Source of the DNA: Cyclobacteriaceae bacterium
GTDB lineage: Bacteria; Bacteroidota; Bacteroidia; Cytophagales; Cyclobacteriaceae
Length of the DNA stretch: 54,175 nt
NCBI GenBank assembly: GCA_958296015.1
Contig: CATQIH010000005.1
Coordinates: forward strand, 1 to 54,175
Direction of reading: 5' to 3'
Shown here piece after piece: positions 8,257-17,000 of this stretch (within the stretch, counting starts at the first letter, position 1; every line of letters starts with the position of its first letter). The notes below the pieces were generated by a model. It saw nothing but the letters and a program-made list of their open reading frames with translations, had not been told where the DNA came from and made no database searches. A program made the position numbers and the translations under genes.

Positions 8257-11200
8257 ATGCACAAATTTACTCTTATTACGCTTTTATGGATAGCCGGTGC
8301 CTCTTTACCACCAGGCTTACTGGCTCAAAGCATCCCAGTAACCGGCCAGATTACCTCAGAAGACAATAACACTTCCCTGCCCGGTGTGAATGTACTTGTC
8401 AAAAACTCTACCGTGGGTACTGTGGCTGATATAGATGGTGCCTATCGGATTGAGGTGCCAACCCGGGATGCTACGCTGATCTTTTCTTTTGTGGGCTATC
8501 TTAGCAAGGAGGTAAAGCTCAACGGGCAAACCGAATTGAATGTAAAGCTGTCGCCAGATACCAAGATGCTGGAAGATGTGGTCGTTACGTCTTTTGGTAT
8601 TGAAAAGGAAACGAAAAAACTAGGCTTTTCTGTACAGGAAGTAGGTGGTGAAGAACTGGCACAAACCAGTAGACCCAACGTCATTAGTTCTCTACAGGGG
8701 CGGGTGGCCGGGGTCAATGTGAGTAGTTCTACCGGACTGCCCGGTTCTTCTGCCAATATTGTGATACGAGGTGGCACATCATTAGATGGAAACAATCAGC
8801 CCCTGTTTGTAGTAGATGGAGTGCCTATAGATAACACCACGCTCAACGGAAGTTATCTGCTGGCCGATACACCCAACCGAAACTTTGATTATACCAGTCG
8901 CGGTATGGATATCAACCCGGATGATATAGAGAGCGTGACGGTGCTAAAAGGCCCTTCTGCGGCTGCACTCTATGGTATTGATGCGGCCAACGGAGCCATC
9001 GTCATCACCACCAAAAAGGGAAAAGCCGGAAAAGCCATGATCACCTACAACAATGATTTTCGTCTGGAAGAAATCACCCGTTTTCCTGATCTGTACAACA
9101 AATACAGCCAGGGGCTTGGTGGAGTAAACAGCGATGTGTCGCTTTCACATTGGGGGCAACCACTGCCTGCTGATACGCCTATGTATAATAATGTAGACAA
9201 CCTTTTTGGCAGAGGCTTTACCCAGTCGCACGATATTAGTGTGAGCGGAGGAAATGACAATATGACTTACCGCGCTTCGGGTAGCCTGCTCCGTCAAAAT
9301 GGCTCGGTGCCCAATACGGGGTACAACCGAAACTCTATCAGGCTCAACCTGAGTGCAAAGCCCCTGAATAAGTTGTCGGTTACCGGGTCGTTCAACTACA
9401 TCCGTTCTACGGCAGACCGTACTTCTAAGGGGAATGGCAGCCTTTATCAGAATGCACTTCTATGGCCTGCTGTCAATGATGTGCGGAAGTGGCAATATGC
9501 CGAGGACAATGCGCCTGCTTTTCTGGCTGACCCGGACAACAACCTGGACAACCCTTATTTTACCCTGAACAAAAACCAGATTTCTGACGAAACAGACCGG
9601 TTTCTGATGAACGGAAGTGCTACCTATCAGTTTACCGACTGGCTAAGTGTTACCGGGCGGATAGGTGCTGACCTATACAATACTTATGGATTGACTGCTT
9701 ACGATCCCGAGTCTTATCAGGCATACCCTAATCGTGCCAGAGCCAGAAATGTAGGTGGCCTGATGGCAGAATACGATGCTAAAAGCAGTCTGATCAATTC
9801 TTTTATCTTTTTAAATGCTGACAAAAGTTTTGGTGATTTCAACGTTTCTTTAACGCTGGGCAATAACACAGAAAACCGTAACTATCGCGTAGATTCCCGC
9901 TATGGAGAAGGCATACAAGTGCCTGGTTTGTACACTATTATCAACACCAATCGAGCAACCCGTGAGGTAGGTGTGGGTGGCTACCGCAGAAGTCTGGCTA
10001 GTGTGTTTGGAGAACTTAGCGTGGGCTACAAGAACCTGGCTTTCCTGACGGTGACGGGCCGCAACGACTGGTCTTCTACCTTGCCCAAACAAAACAATAG
10101 TTTCTTCTACCCCTCCATCAGTGGTAGTTTTGTCTTCTCAGAAGCCTTCAACCTGGATGTCAACTCTATTATTTCGTTTGGTAAGATACGCGCTTCTGTG
10201 GCGCAGGTAGGAAAAGACGCTCCACCTCACAAAACACGTCCTGCCCTCGATGAGTTTACAGGTACTGGAGGAGGTTTTCAGGTAAATGTTTATGGGGCCA
10301 ATGAGAACATCGTACCGGAAACCACTACTTCTTATGAAGCAGGATTTGACCTGCGTTTTCTGGCCAACAGGCTAAGCTTGGACTTTACTTACTACAACGT
10401 GCGCAGCAAAAACCAGATCGTTTCTCCTCGACTGAGTTATGTCTCCGGCTATATTCTACAGCTGATCAATGCCGGAGAAATAGAAAACCGGGGAGTAGAG
10501 CTGATGCTAAATGGTGCCTTAGTGAAAAAACAGAATTTTCAATGGGATTTGATTGCCAACTTCTCGCTGAACCGTAACAAAGTGCTCTCGCTGCCGGGTG
10601 GTTTTGATGAGTTTTATCTGAGCGATACCTGGCTGTATGGCAATGCACGTGGTGGCTACATCAGAGGAGAATCTTTCTATACGATCACAGGCTATTCCTG
10701 GCTTCGCAATGATGACAACCAGTTGGTGATCAATACATCAGATAACCCTGGCTATCCTGCACTGAATACTACTTTTCATGTAATTGGTAACCGCCAGCCT
10801 GACTTCACACTGGGGCTTACCAACAACTTTACTTATAAAGGATTCAACCTGTCCTTTCTGTGGGATATACGCAAGGGTGGAGATATTTTCAATGGCACAG
10901 CCCGCTCGCTTACCTATTATGGTTTAACGGAACAAACCGCTAACCGTGGAGAGACCACTGTTTTTCAGGGAGTGACTGAAGACGGTGCGGTAAACACACA
11001 GGAAGTAGCACTGGATCAAGACTACTACCGTTCTGCTACCGGTAGGATTGAAGCCAACTTTATAGAAAAAGATATCAACTGGTTTAGGCTGCGGGATATT
11101 AGTCTGAGCTACAATTTGCCAATTCGTTTACTGGAAAACACGTTTGTAGAGGCTTTTCAGGTACACGCCAGTGCCAACAACCTGATATTAATTACCAACT

Positions 11201-11328
11201 ACTCCGGGCCAGACCCGGACATCAACGGCCTGAATGCATCAGCGCGGGGCAGCAATGCCGCCGGATTTGACTATTTTGCTATTCCCAACCCAGTGGTGTA
11301 CTCTGCTGGCCTTAAACTCACGCTTTAA
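8257..11328 (+). CDS. SusC/RagA family TonB-linked outer membrane protein
   Basis: A 1023-residue SusC-type transporter. A signal peptide (to about residue 23) is followed by a carboxypeptidase-regulatory-like domain (about 28-105), the SusC signature region (DVVVTSFGIEKETKKLGFSVQEV), a plug with SLQGRVAGVNVSSSTGLPGSS, IVIRGGTSL and LFVVDGVPIDN, and a long barrel ending LKLTL. With the SusD-like lipoprotein 12 bp downstream it forms a lidded importer in the outer membrane. No glycoside hydrolase, sulfatase or sensor gene is adjacent, so the substrate (glycan, peptide or other) cannot be told. The pair lies between two copies of the aminopeptidase gene end. Confidence 0.95.
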   Translation: MHKFTLITLLWIAGASLPPGLLAQSIPVTGQITSEDNNTSLPGVNVLVKNSTVGTVADIDGAYRIEVPTRDATLIFSFVGYLSKEVKLNGQTELNVKLSPDTKMLEDVVVTSFGIEKETKKLGFSVQEVGGEELAQTSRPNVISSLQGRVAGVNVSSSTGLPGSSANIVIRGGTSLDGNNQPLFVVDGVPIDNTTLNGSYLLADTPNRNFDYTSRGMDINPDDIESVTVLKGPSAAALYGIDAANGAIVITTKKGKAGKAMITYNNDFRLEEITRFPDLYNKYSQGLGGVNSDVSLSHWGQPLPADTPMYNNVDNLFGRGFTQSHDISVSGGNDNMTYRASGSLLRQNGSVPNTGYNRNSIRLNLSAKPLNKLSVTGSFNYIRSTADRTSKGNGSLYQNALLWPAVNDVRKWQYAEDNAPAFLADPDNNLDNPYFTLNKNQISDETDRFLMNGSATYQFTDWLSVTGRIGADLYNTYGLTAYDPESYQAYPNRARARNVGGLMAEYDAKSSLINSFIFLNADKSFGDFNVSLTLGNNTENRNYRVDSRYGEGIQVPGLYTIINTNRATREVGVGGYRRSLASVFGELSVGYKNLAFLTVTGRNDWSSTLPKQNNSFFYPSISGSFVFSEAFNLDVNSIISFGKIRASVAQVGKDAPPHKTRPALDEFTGTGGGFQVNVYGANENIVPETTTSYEAGFDLRFLANRLSLDFTYYNVRSKNQIVSPRLSYVSGYILQLINAGEIENRGVELMLNGALVKKQNFQWDLIANFSLNRNKVLSLPGGFDEFYLSDTWLYGNARGGYIRGESFYTITGYSWLRNDDNQLVINTSDNPGYPALNTTFHVIGNRQPDFTLGLTNNFTYKGFNLSFLWDIRKGGDIFNGTARSLTYYGLTEQTANRGETTVFQGVTEDGAVNTQEVALDQDYYRSATGRIEANFIEKDINWFRLRDISLSYNLPIRLLENTFVEAFQVHASANNLILITNYSGPDPDINGLNASARGSNAAGFDYFAIPNPVVYSAGLKLTL

Positions 11329-11340
11329 CAACTCATACTT

Positions 11341-12789
11341 ATGCATCGACAGATAATAACATACTGCTCTTTTATATTGGCTGCTCTGGCATTTACCGGC
11401 TGTAAAGATTACCTGGATATCAACGCAGATCCTTATGCGCCTCAAACTGCTCCGCCAGACTATTACCTGCCACAGATCATCTATGCAATGGCCGAGGGCG
11501 AAATGTTTGACAGCCGCTACGTAGGCTCCTATACCCAGAATTGGGTAAACGCCTTACCCGATTACTTCTATGAACGTCATGGCAGCAGCTATACCTCGGG
11601 TACGCAGAAGTTCAGAAACAACTACTGGTCTATCGGCTCCGACCTGAACGAAATGGTAACGCAGGCACAGGAAAATAACCAGCCGGTATACGAAGGCATC
11701 GCCAAAGTCATTCGTGCCTGGAGCTGGCAGGTCACTACCGATCACCACGGAGAGCTTCCCTATCAGCAAGCCTGGGACAATACCCGCACCAGCTTCGAGT
11801 ATGATTCGCAGGAATTTATTTACGGGCAAATCCAAATACTGTGCGATGAGGGCATTGCTGTGCTACAGACTATTCCTGAAGACAGTGCCAGTGATTTTGC
11901 AGCAGCCGATTATCTTTATGAAGGTGATATCAGCCGATGGATAAAGTTTGCTTACGCTATCAAGGCACGCAATGCAGGGCATCTAACCAACAAAAGCACT
12001 TTCAAGCCTGATGATGTGATCTCTTTTGTTGATCAGTCATTTCAAAGTATAGAAGATAACCCCAGTGTTTTTTTCATCGGAGAAAGCTCCGCCAACAGTA
12101 GTTTTATGGGGCCAATCCGTGGAAATTTTAACACCAGTTATGCCTCTAAGCTTGTTATCAGCTATTTGGACGGTACTTATTTTGCAGGAGTGCAGGACCC
12201 CCGTTTGCCTCTGATGTTCAATGCTGATTCTGTAGGCATTTATCATGGACTGGTGCCAACAGAAGGAGACACTGCCGAAGTAGGACAAACGCTGTACGGC
12301 AAGTATATCTTCACTGATAGCAAGCCTTATCCGCTCATGACCTATCCTGAAATACAGTTTATCAAAGCAGAAGCCGCTTTTATCAAAGGAGACTTAAACA
12401 TGGCATATACAGCTTTTCTGGAAGGGGTACGTTCACATATGCTTTATGCAGGTGTAGCGTCGGCGGCTATTGCAGATTTTGTAGCTACAGCACTGCCAGC
12501 CAATGCCAGCGAACTGACTCTAAGCCAAATCATGACTCAGAAGTACATTGCTTTGTATACCAACAACGAAACATGGTCAGACCTGCGACGCTACGACTAT
12601 AGTAGTGATATTTTTATGGGATTTACGTTGCCAGATACCCTAGCACTGGAAAATAACGGAAAACCGGCAGAACGCTGGTACCCCCGTCAGTATTCAGAAG
12701 TAGACTGGAACAGTGAAGCTTTGGAGAAGATAGGCGGTCTGCAACCGGATTTTCATACCAAGCCTATGTGGTTTACCGAGCCAAACTGA
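11341..12789 (+). CDS. SusD/RagB-like lipoprotein (SusD-like_2 type)
   Basis: A 482-residue lipoprotein with lipobox LAFTGC (Cys21) and the SusD-like start KDYLDINADPYAPQTAPPDYYLPQI. The helical repeat region includes VIRAWSWQVTTDHHGELPYQQAWD, and the C-terminus has NETWSDLRRYDYS, all typical of the SusD-like_2 family. It acts as the surface-exposed lid and ligand-binding subunit of the SusC-like channel encoded 12 bp upstream, with which it is surely co-transcribed. Length is normal for the family. The ligand is unknown. Confidence 0.94.
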   Translation: MHRQIITYCSFILAALAFTGCKDYLDINADPYAPQTAPPDYYLPQIIYAMAEGEMFDSRYVGSYTQNWVNALPDYFYERHGSSYTSGTQKFRNNYWSIGSDLNEMVTQAQENNQPVYEGIAKVIRAWSWQVTTDHHGELPYQQAWDNTRTSFEYDSQEFIYGQIQILCDEGIAVLQTIPEDSASDFAAADYLYEGDISRWIKFAYAIKARNAGHLTNKSTFKPDDVISFVDQSFQSIEDNPSVFFIGESSANSSFMGPIRGNFNTSYASKLVISYLDGTYFAGVQDPRLPLMFNADSVGIYHGLVPTEGDTAEVGQTLYGKYIFTDSKPYPLMTYPEIQFIKAEAAFIKGDLNMAYTAFLEGVRSHMLYAGVASAAIADFVATALPANASELTLSQIMTQKYIALYTNNETWSDLRRYDYSSDIFMGFTLPDTLALENNGKPAERWYPRQYSEVDWNSEALEKIGGLQPDFHTKPMWFTEPN

Positions 12790-12897
12790 ATACGATTTTG
12801 ATAGGCTAATGGTTGATGAGATGATGCGTTAAGTACTGGCTCAGAATAAACCTATCGCCACATCAGCAAAGCCTTCCTTTCATCACCCTATCCATTG

Positions 12898-12963
12898 CTA
12901 GTGCGCACCACGCCGGACGCGTTTGTAACGCCAGCCGCGCTACGCGTTACAAACGCGCACTAG
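12898..12963. repeat. Palindromic element, family A (copy 2, with insertion)
   Basis: The right arm GTTACAAACGCGCACTAG ends at 12963. The left arm starts at 12898 with CTAGTGCGC, is interrupted by about 12 bases (ACCACGCCGGAC), and resumes as GCGTTTGTAAC. The arms match those of 5485-5524, so this is a second member of one family. Confidence 0.8.
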
Positions 12964-12967
12964 GAGT

Positions 12968-13024
12968 TGCAGCAAAGCAGCCCTTTTGATCAGATTGCCC
13001 TGCCTGCGATAGAATAGGTTGATG
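12968..13024. repeat. Direct repeat, right copy (aminopeptidase 3' end)
   Basis: This is a non-coding duplicate of the end of the Xaa-Pro aminopeptidase gene including its stop codon, one mismatch from 8015-8071. Only the gene end is present, so it is a relic rather than a gene. Confidence 0.93.
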
Positions 13025-13091
13025 GGTTGATGTGGGGATGGGTTGATGAATTTATTGGTGACACTTCCATTGTAGGTTTACAGGCATGATC

Positions 13092-13133
13092 ATATGTTGC
13101 TGAGACGCGATTAATCGCGTCTCAGCAACATAT
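13092..13133. repeat. Perfect 42-bp palindrome
   Basis: The 21-bp half at 13092-13112 (starting ATATGTTGCTGAGACGCG) is exactly inverted at 13113-13133 with no spacer. It lies in a convergent gap and may serve as terminator or be a REP-like mobile palindrome. Its sequence differs from family A. Confidence 0.85.
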
Positions 13134-13218
13134 CTTGCCGCTACAAACCAGACAAGATAGCCCTATCACCCTATCTTCACATCATCTTATTATCTCATCA
13201 ATCCATCCTCTCATCACC

Positions 13219-13653
13219 CTATCTTTTACATGCCTTACATACGCCATTGATGGTATAGGTGAAGCTTTCTATGGCATAGTCTTCGGGTAGTTTGACCATT
13301 GGGATATGGACATCTTCCAGGCAGTAGGTGTTGCTGCATTCCTGGCAGATAAAATGCACGTGATGATCCTCATGGGCATTGTCGGGGCAATGTTCTGAGC
13401 ACAAGGCATATTTCACGCCATAGCCATCGTCGGGTGCTTTGTGCAGGATGCCTTTTTCTTCAAAAGAACTCAGAGCACGGTAAATGGTAACCCTATCGGA
13501 CATGGCCTTCATATTGGATTCGATATAACTGGCAGACAGGGCAAACTGATGTTCCATAAAGAACTTCAGCATGGCTATGCGAATAGGCGTTTTCTTCAGC
13601 CCATGATTGCTCAAAAGTTCCTCTGCATGTTGTTGCGTATTCATGGTATTCAA
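13219..13653 (-). CDS. Fur-family metalloregulator, probably Zur
   Basis: A 144-residue Fur-superfamily repressor. It has an N-terminal winged helix (KKTPIRIAMLKFFMEH, recognition helix SDRVTIYRALSSFEEKGI), a His/Cys-rich hinge and dimer domain (CSEHCPDNAHEDHHVHFICQEC) and two CxxC pairs (CQEC near residue 112 and CKAC at the C-terminus) of the structural zinc site. Fur-family members sense Fe, Zn, Mn or peroxide; sequence alone does not decide, but the many zinc-related genes with a common palindrome further right favour Zur. A second Met three codons in is an alternative start. It appears monocistronic, 58 bp upstream of the end of the next minus-strand gene. Confidence 0.88.
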   Translation of the reverse strand: MNTMNTQQHAEELLSNHGLKKTPIRIAMLKFFMEHQFALSASYIESNMKAMSDRVTIYRALSSFEEKGILHKAPDDGYGVKYALCSEHCPDNAHEDHHVHFICQECSNTYCLEDVHIPMVKLPEDYAIESFTYTINGVCKACKR

Positions 13654-13711
13654 TATTGCTAAACTTTAAGGAGTTTCACAATGTCTTAACACACAAACCA
13701 CTAGCTAAAGT

Positions 13712-14584
13712 TTAGTATTGCAGGTAGAGTCCGAAGGAAAAGTCTTTCTTAATGAAGCGATGCTTAACAGGCACGACATCTTCTGTCAGGCTGTTTGTCA
13801 CGGTCCATGCGCTGGTGGTTTTGGTGTACTTCATCTGCCGGTTGGTAAAATAATAAGCTGCACTTCCCCTGAAGCCCAGCACTGCTTTTTTGAAGTGAAA
13901 AAGATCAAGGTTGAGTGAGAATAACGGATGGATAAAAAACGAAGGTGAAGGTTTTACCTGATATTTTTCAAGAAAGGTAAAGTTGCTGTTGCGCTGCTTG
14001 AATGCTACTTCATAATCAAAAGAGCCAATATAAGTGACACCACCATTCAGGGAAAACTCTGCATGGAATGGCCCGGCGTTGGGATACCAGAACAAGACCA
14101 CCATCCAACTGTTCTCCTGTACATTACGATAAGCAGCATTAGGATCAACAAGAAAGAACGATTCACCATAGCGATCGCGGAAGTACTGATCATAGCTGGT
14201 AAGGTATTGGTTTTCAATATTATAGCCAGCCTTTATGCCGAATCTATACCATAAGGCATACCCGCCATATATGGTAAACTGCTGTGGTATGAGGTCATCA
14301 TAAATGTTAACATTCGTTTCCAGCAGCCAGCGGTCTTTCAGCCAGAGCTGGACTGCAAATATGATCAATTCGTACTCCGGAAATCCCTGATACGCATCGT
14401 CATCACTTTCGAATATGTGATTAACAAAATCCATGTCATCTGAGGGCGGCAGGCTATCCCTTGCGGTATAACGTAGTCCAAAGCCCAGCATATACCTCTT
14501 TTGGGTAACCAGAGGTTCTTTCTGTGCTGTCGCGGTATGGGCTAGGCAAAGGGCCAGCACCCAGAAAAAATGTGCAGATCTCAC
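13712..14584 (-). CDS. Hypothetical secreted protein, probable outer-membrane beta-barrel
   Basis: This 290-residue protein has a Sec signal peptide (MRSAHFFWVLALCLAHTATAQ) and alternating aromatic/polar strands (for example WLLETNVNIY, FGIKAGYNI, FHAEFSLNGGVTYIGS) ending in FSFGLYLQY, which suggests a small beta-barrel or beta-rich envelope protein. No family is recognised. It is followed on the same strand by the Fur-family gene and preceded by the lipoprotein gene at 14621, with a gap of 36 bp, so these two envelope proteins may be co-transcribed. Confidence 0.75.
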   Translation of the reverse strand: MRSAHFFWVLALCLAHTATAQKEPLVTQKRYMLGFGLRYTARDSLPPSDDMDFVNHIFESDDDAYQGFPEYELIIFAVQLWLKDRWLLETNVNIYDDLIPQQFTIYGGYALWYRFGIKAGYNIENQYLTSYDQYFRDRYGESFFLVDPNAAYRNVQENSWMVVLFWYPNAGPFHAEFSLNGGVTYIGSFDYEVAFKQRNSNFTFLEKYQVKPSPSFFIHPLFSLNLDLFHFKKAVLGFRGSAAYYFTNRQMKYTKTTSAWTVTNSLTEDVVPVKHRFIKKDFSFGLYLQY

Positions 14585-14620
14585 TTTAGTAAAGTTTGAT
14601 GATGTGCGTCGTATCAGATA

Positions 14621-15181
14621 TCATCCTGCCATCTGAAAGCAAAAAGTGAACTGCGCCTGTTCAGCGGTGGGTGTTCCTTTTAGATATACTTTCAAGGATG
14701 TGCCGGAAATATCTTTGGCCCTGTTTTTAGGAATTTCGGCAATGATCTGGTCCAGGGTACTGTGCAATGCCCTTCCGTTCCTTACAAGATCTGCTACAAA
14801 AAAATCGGTAACATCTTGCTGTCCTTCAAAATCTCCACCCAGTTCGTTCAGCGTTTCAATGCTGATCTGCTCAATTTGCTGGTTGGTTTCAAAATTCAGG
14901 ATGCACTCGCAGGCATAGGCACCGGCGAAGATGGTTCCGCTGGAGAATGGTGTATAACAACTAACGGTGTCGCTCACAATATGCAGTGCAAACGCCACGG
15001 CTTCCCGCTTCATGCTGTCTTCTTCGATGATCATCGGATAGCGATCTGCATTATCCAGGTTATCGATGAGTAGGTACTGATAGTCTATATACAGGGGCGC
15101 ATTGTCGCAGGAGCAGACGCAGCTTTGCATCAATCCGGCAATATGAAATACAATCAAGATAAAAACGCTCTTTCTTATCAT
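14621..15181 (-). CDS. Hypothetical lipoprotein
   Basis: A 186-residue protein with a probable lipoprotein signal (MIRKSVFILIVFHIAGLMQSC; lipobox MQSC, Cys21) followed by further cysteines (VCSC). The mature part is acidic, with a Cys-containing segment GAYACECILNF near residue 90. It resembles small Bacteroidota lipoproteins of unknown function (possibly of the DUF5034 type, not verified). The upstream gap holds the terminator of the PorP/SprF gene, so transcription starts afresh here. No function can be assigned. Confidence 0.7.
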   Translation of the reverse strand: MIRKSVFILIVFHIAGLMQSCVCSCDNAPLYIDYQYLLIDNLDNADRYPMIIEEDSMKREAVAFALHIVSDTVSCYTPFSSGTIFAGAYACECILNFETNQQIEQISIETLNELGGDFEGQQDVTDFFVADLVRNGRALHSTLDQIIAEIPKNRAKDISGTSLKVYLKGTPTAEQAQFTFCFQMAG

Positions 15182-15251
15182 GAGACTATTTTATATATGC
15201 ACAAGATAGGATTAAAAAGCATGTGCTGTACAAATATTTATCCAAAAAAAG

Positions 15252-15290
15252 AATCAGCCTCCACCTATACATATATAGTGGAGGCTGATT
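15252..15290 (-). terminator. Rho-independent terminator of the PorP/SprF operon
   Basis: A perfect 13-bp stem (AATCAGCCTCCAC at 15252-15264 with its complement at 15278-15290) and a 13-base A+T loop. On the minus strand it is followed by a run of seven T, so it should end transcripts coming from the gene at 15314. Confidence 0.88.
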
Positions 15291-15313
15291 TGGATACAGT
15301 GCTTTATCTCAGA

Positions 15314-16996
15314 TTAGTTACCGGTAATAATAACGGTCAGTCTTCTGTTTTGCGCATGTTCAGCTTCTGTTGTAGCGTTAACTATTTTCAATTTCGTCTC
15401 TCCAAATCCTTTGGCTGTCATTCTGTGTTTATCAATGCCTTTCGAGACAAGGTAAGCAAATGCAGATTCAGCTCTTCTTTGAGACAATGCCATGTTGGCC
15501 TCATCAGCCCCTCGGGCATCTGAATGTGCTTCTAATGCTACTTTTAGTTCGGGGTTTTCTTGAAGCATCTCGACGAGCTTGTCTAACTCAGGTACGGACG
15601 CTGCCTTCACGGGACTTTTACCTACTTCGTAGCCTATCGTCATCTTTATCTCCTGACCAACAGCAGTATTTTCAAGCATCCCTTCCTTCGCTACAACCAC
15701 ATCAATTGGAGTAGCAGCTTCCCTGCTTTCAATTTCTGAAGCCGTAATTTTTACAGACTGTGTGTTATATCCTTCTTTAGTACCGCTAATTTCATAATCG
15801 TTGCCCTGGGTTAGCTCAAGGGCTACCAAACCACTGTTTACACTGAATGTTTTAACGCTTCCGTCAGAAAGATTTTTCACTGTGATAGTACCGTCTGTCA
15901 AAAGCTCACCGCGTTTGGATTTCAAGGTTGTCTTAAAGGTTTTTGTTGTTGGCTCTTCCACTACCGGAGGTTCAGGTTCCTGTACGGCTTCCGCTTCCTC
16001 TACAGTTTCCGGTTCAGGAGTGATAGTCTCTGCTATAGGCGCAGGGTCGAAGGAAACACGTTTCTTAGGCTTTGGCGATTTGAACAATTGTATGCCTAAA
16101 ATAACCTCGTGGGTGCCTCTGGCATATTGTGATATGCCAAAACTTTTGTGTTCATAGGCATAGCCAAACTGGTATTTGTTGTCAAACAAAAATCCTATGC
16201 TACCTACCATAGTTTTGTCGTTCCTGTAGGATAAGCCAGCCCACATATTTGATTGATACCTCGCTCTTGCTCCCAATTCGATCAGTGTGGGGCGGTGCTG
16301 GTCTATCCGCACAAATGTATTAGGAATAAGCTCGACCTGTTCGTTGATACTAAAGGTATAAGCTCCCATAAAGTGGTGCCTTTTTTCTGCCTTGTTGGCA
16401 AAAACGTCTTTATTTCCTGAAAGTCCGACTTTGAAGGCATCTCTCAAACTATAAGAAAGGTAAAACCTGTCGGAATGCAGTGCCAACCCGGTATTGAGTT
16501 GTAGGTTTGAGTACTTATTTCCCTGGTTCAATAGAGACTGATAAGCAGCATCGCTGACATCCTCCACAGATATGTTGTTGACTTCAATTCTTTCTGTATA
16601 ATAAGAAGGGGACATTCCCAAAGATACATATGTATTGGTTGCAATAGGTATATGGTAGGCATACATCAGCGATACCTCATTCTGTTTGTAGTTTCCCTGG
16701 CTGTTGGTCATCACATATCCTCCTAAACCGTGCTTGCTGCTGATCGCTTTATCGGCATCTTTGCTGTTTTTTATCACGCCATATCCACTCAAGAAAGAGG
16801 TGTTAGGAGCACCAGCAAAGCCAGCCCATTGCCTTCTGATGCCTACGTTGATGTTGAGGAAATCGTCTGTGCCTGTATGCGCAGGATTATATGCGGACAT
16901 GTTCAGATAATACTGCCCAATGAGTTCATTACTCTGGGCATTTGCTGCAACATGAGCAAATACAAGCAAACAAGATATCAATAGTATAGTCTTCAT
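15314..16996 (-). CDS. PorP/SprF-type T9SS protein fused to an OmpA domain
   Basis: This 560-residue protein has three parts. After a signal peptide (to about residue 20), residues 21-315 form a PorP/SprF outer-membrane beta-barrel (NELIGQYYLNMSAYNPAHTGTDD, RRQWAGFAGAPNT). A Pro/Glu-rich linker (about 325-355) leads to a carboxypeptidase-regulatory-like module (about 356-430, TDGTITVKNLSDGSVKTFSV), and residues 440-560 are an OmpA peptidoglycan-binding domain (ALEAHSDARGADEANMALSQRRA). Usual SprF/PorP proteins are about 300 residues and end after the barrel. The gene follows the giant type IX substrate by 4 bp, the standard SprB-SprF arrangement, so it probably helps deliver or anchor that protein while its OmpA domain holds the cell wall. 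Confidence 0.92.
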   Translation of the reverse strand: MKTILLISCLLVFAHVAANAQSNELIGQYYLNMSAYNPAHTGTDDFLNINVGIRRQWAGFAGAPNTSFLSGYGVIKNSKDADKAISSKHGLGGYVMTNSQGNYKQNEVSLMYAYHIPIATNTYVSLGMSPSYYTERIEVNNISVEDVSDAAYQSLLNQGNKYSNLQLNTGLALHSDRFYLSYSLRDAFKVGLSGNKDVFANKAEKRHHFMGAYTFSINEQVELIPNTFVRIDQHRPTLIELGARARYQSNMWAGLSYRNDKTMVGSIGFLFDNKYQFGYAYEHKSFGISQYARGTHEVILGIQLFKSPKPKKRVSFDPAPIAETITPEPETVEEAEAVQEPEPPVVEEPTTKTFKTTLKSKRGELLTDGTITVKNLSDGSVKTFSVNSGLVALELTQGNDYEISGTKEGYNTQSVKITASEIESREAATPIDVVVAKEGMLENTAVGQEIKMTIGYEVGKSPVKAASVPELDKLVEMLQENPELKVALEAHSDARGADEANMALSQRRAESAFAYLVSKGIDKHRMTAKGFGETKLKIVNATTEAEHAQNRRLTVIITGN

Positions 16997-17000
16997 GTTC

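Larger units (their letters stand above)
12790..13218. other. Convergent intergenic region with palindromes and a duplicated gene end
   Basis: This 429-bp gap holds no gene. It contains a family A palindrome (12898-12963), the right copy of the aminopeptidase 3' end (12968-13024), GGTTGATG-type tandem words, a 42-bp perfect palindrome (13092-13133), and a C+T-rich run of TCATCACCCTATCTT-like words up to the end of the Fur-family gene. It looks like a patchwork of inserted repeats. Confidence 0.8.

Noticed and set aside
8015-13024. Insertion sequence or integrative element carrying SusCD
   Set aside because: The direct repeats are clear but there is no transposase, integrase or terminal inverted repeat, so it is reported as an observation, not called as a mobile element.
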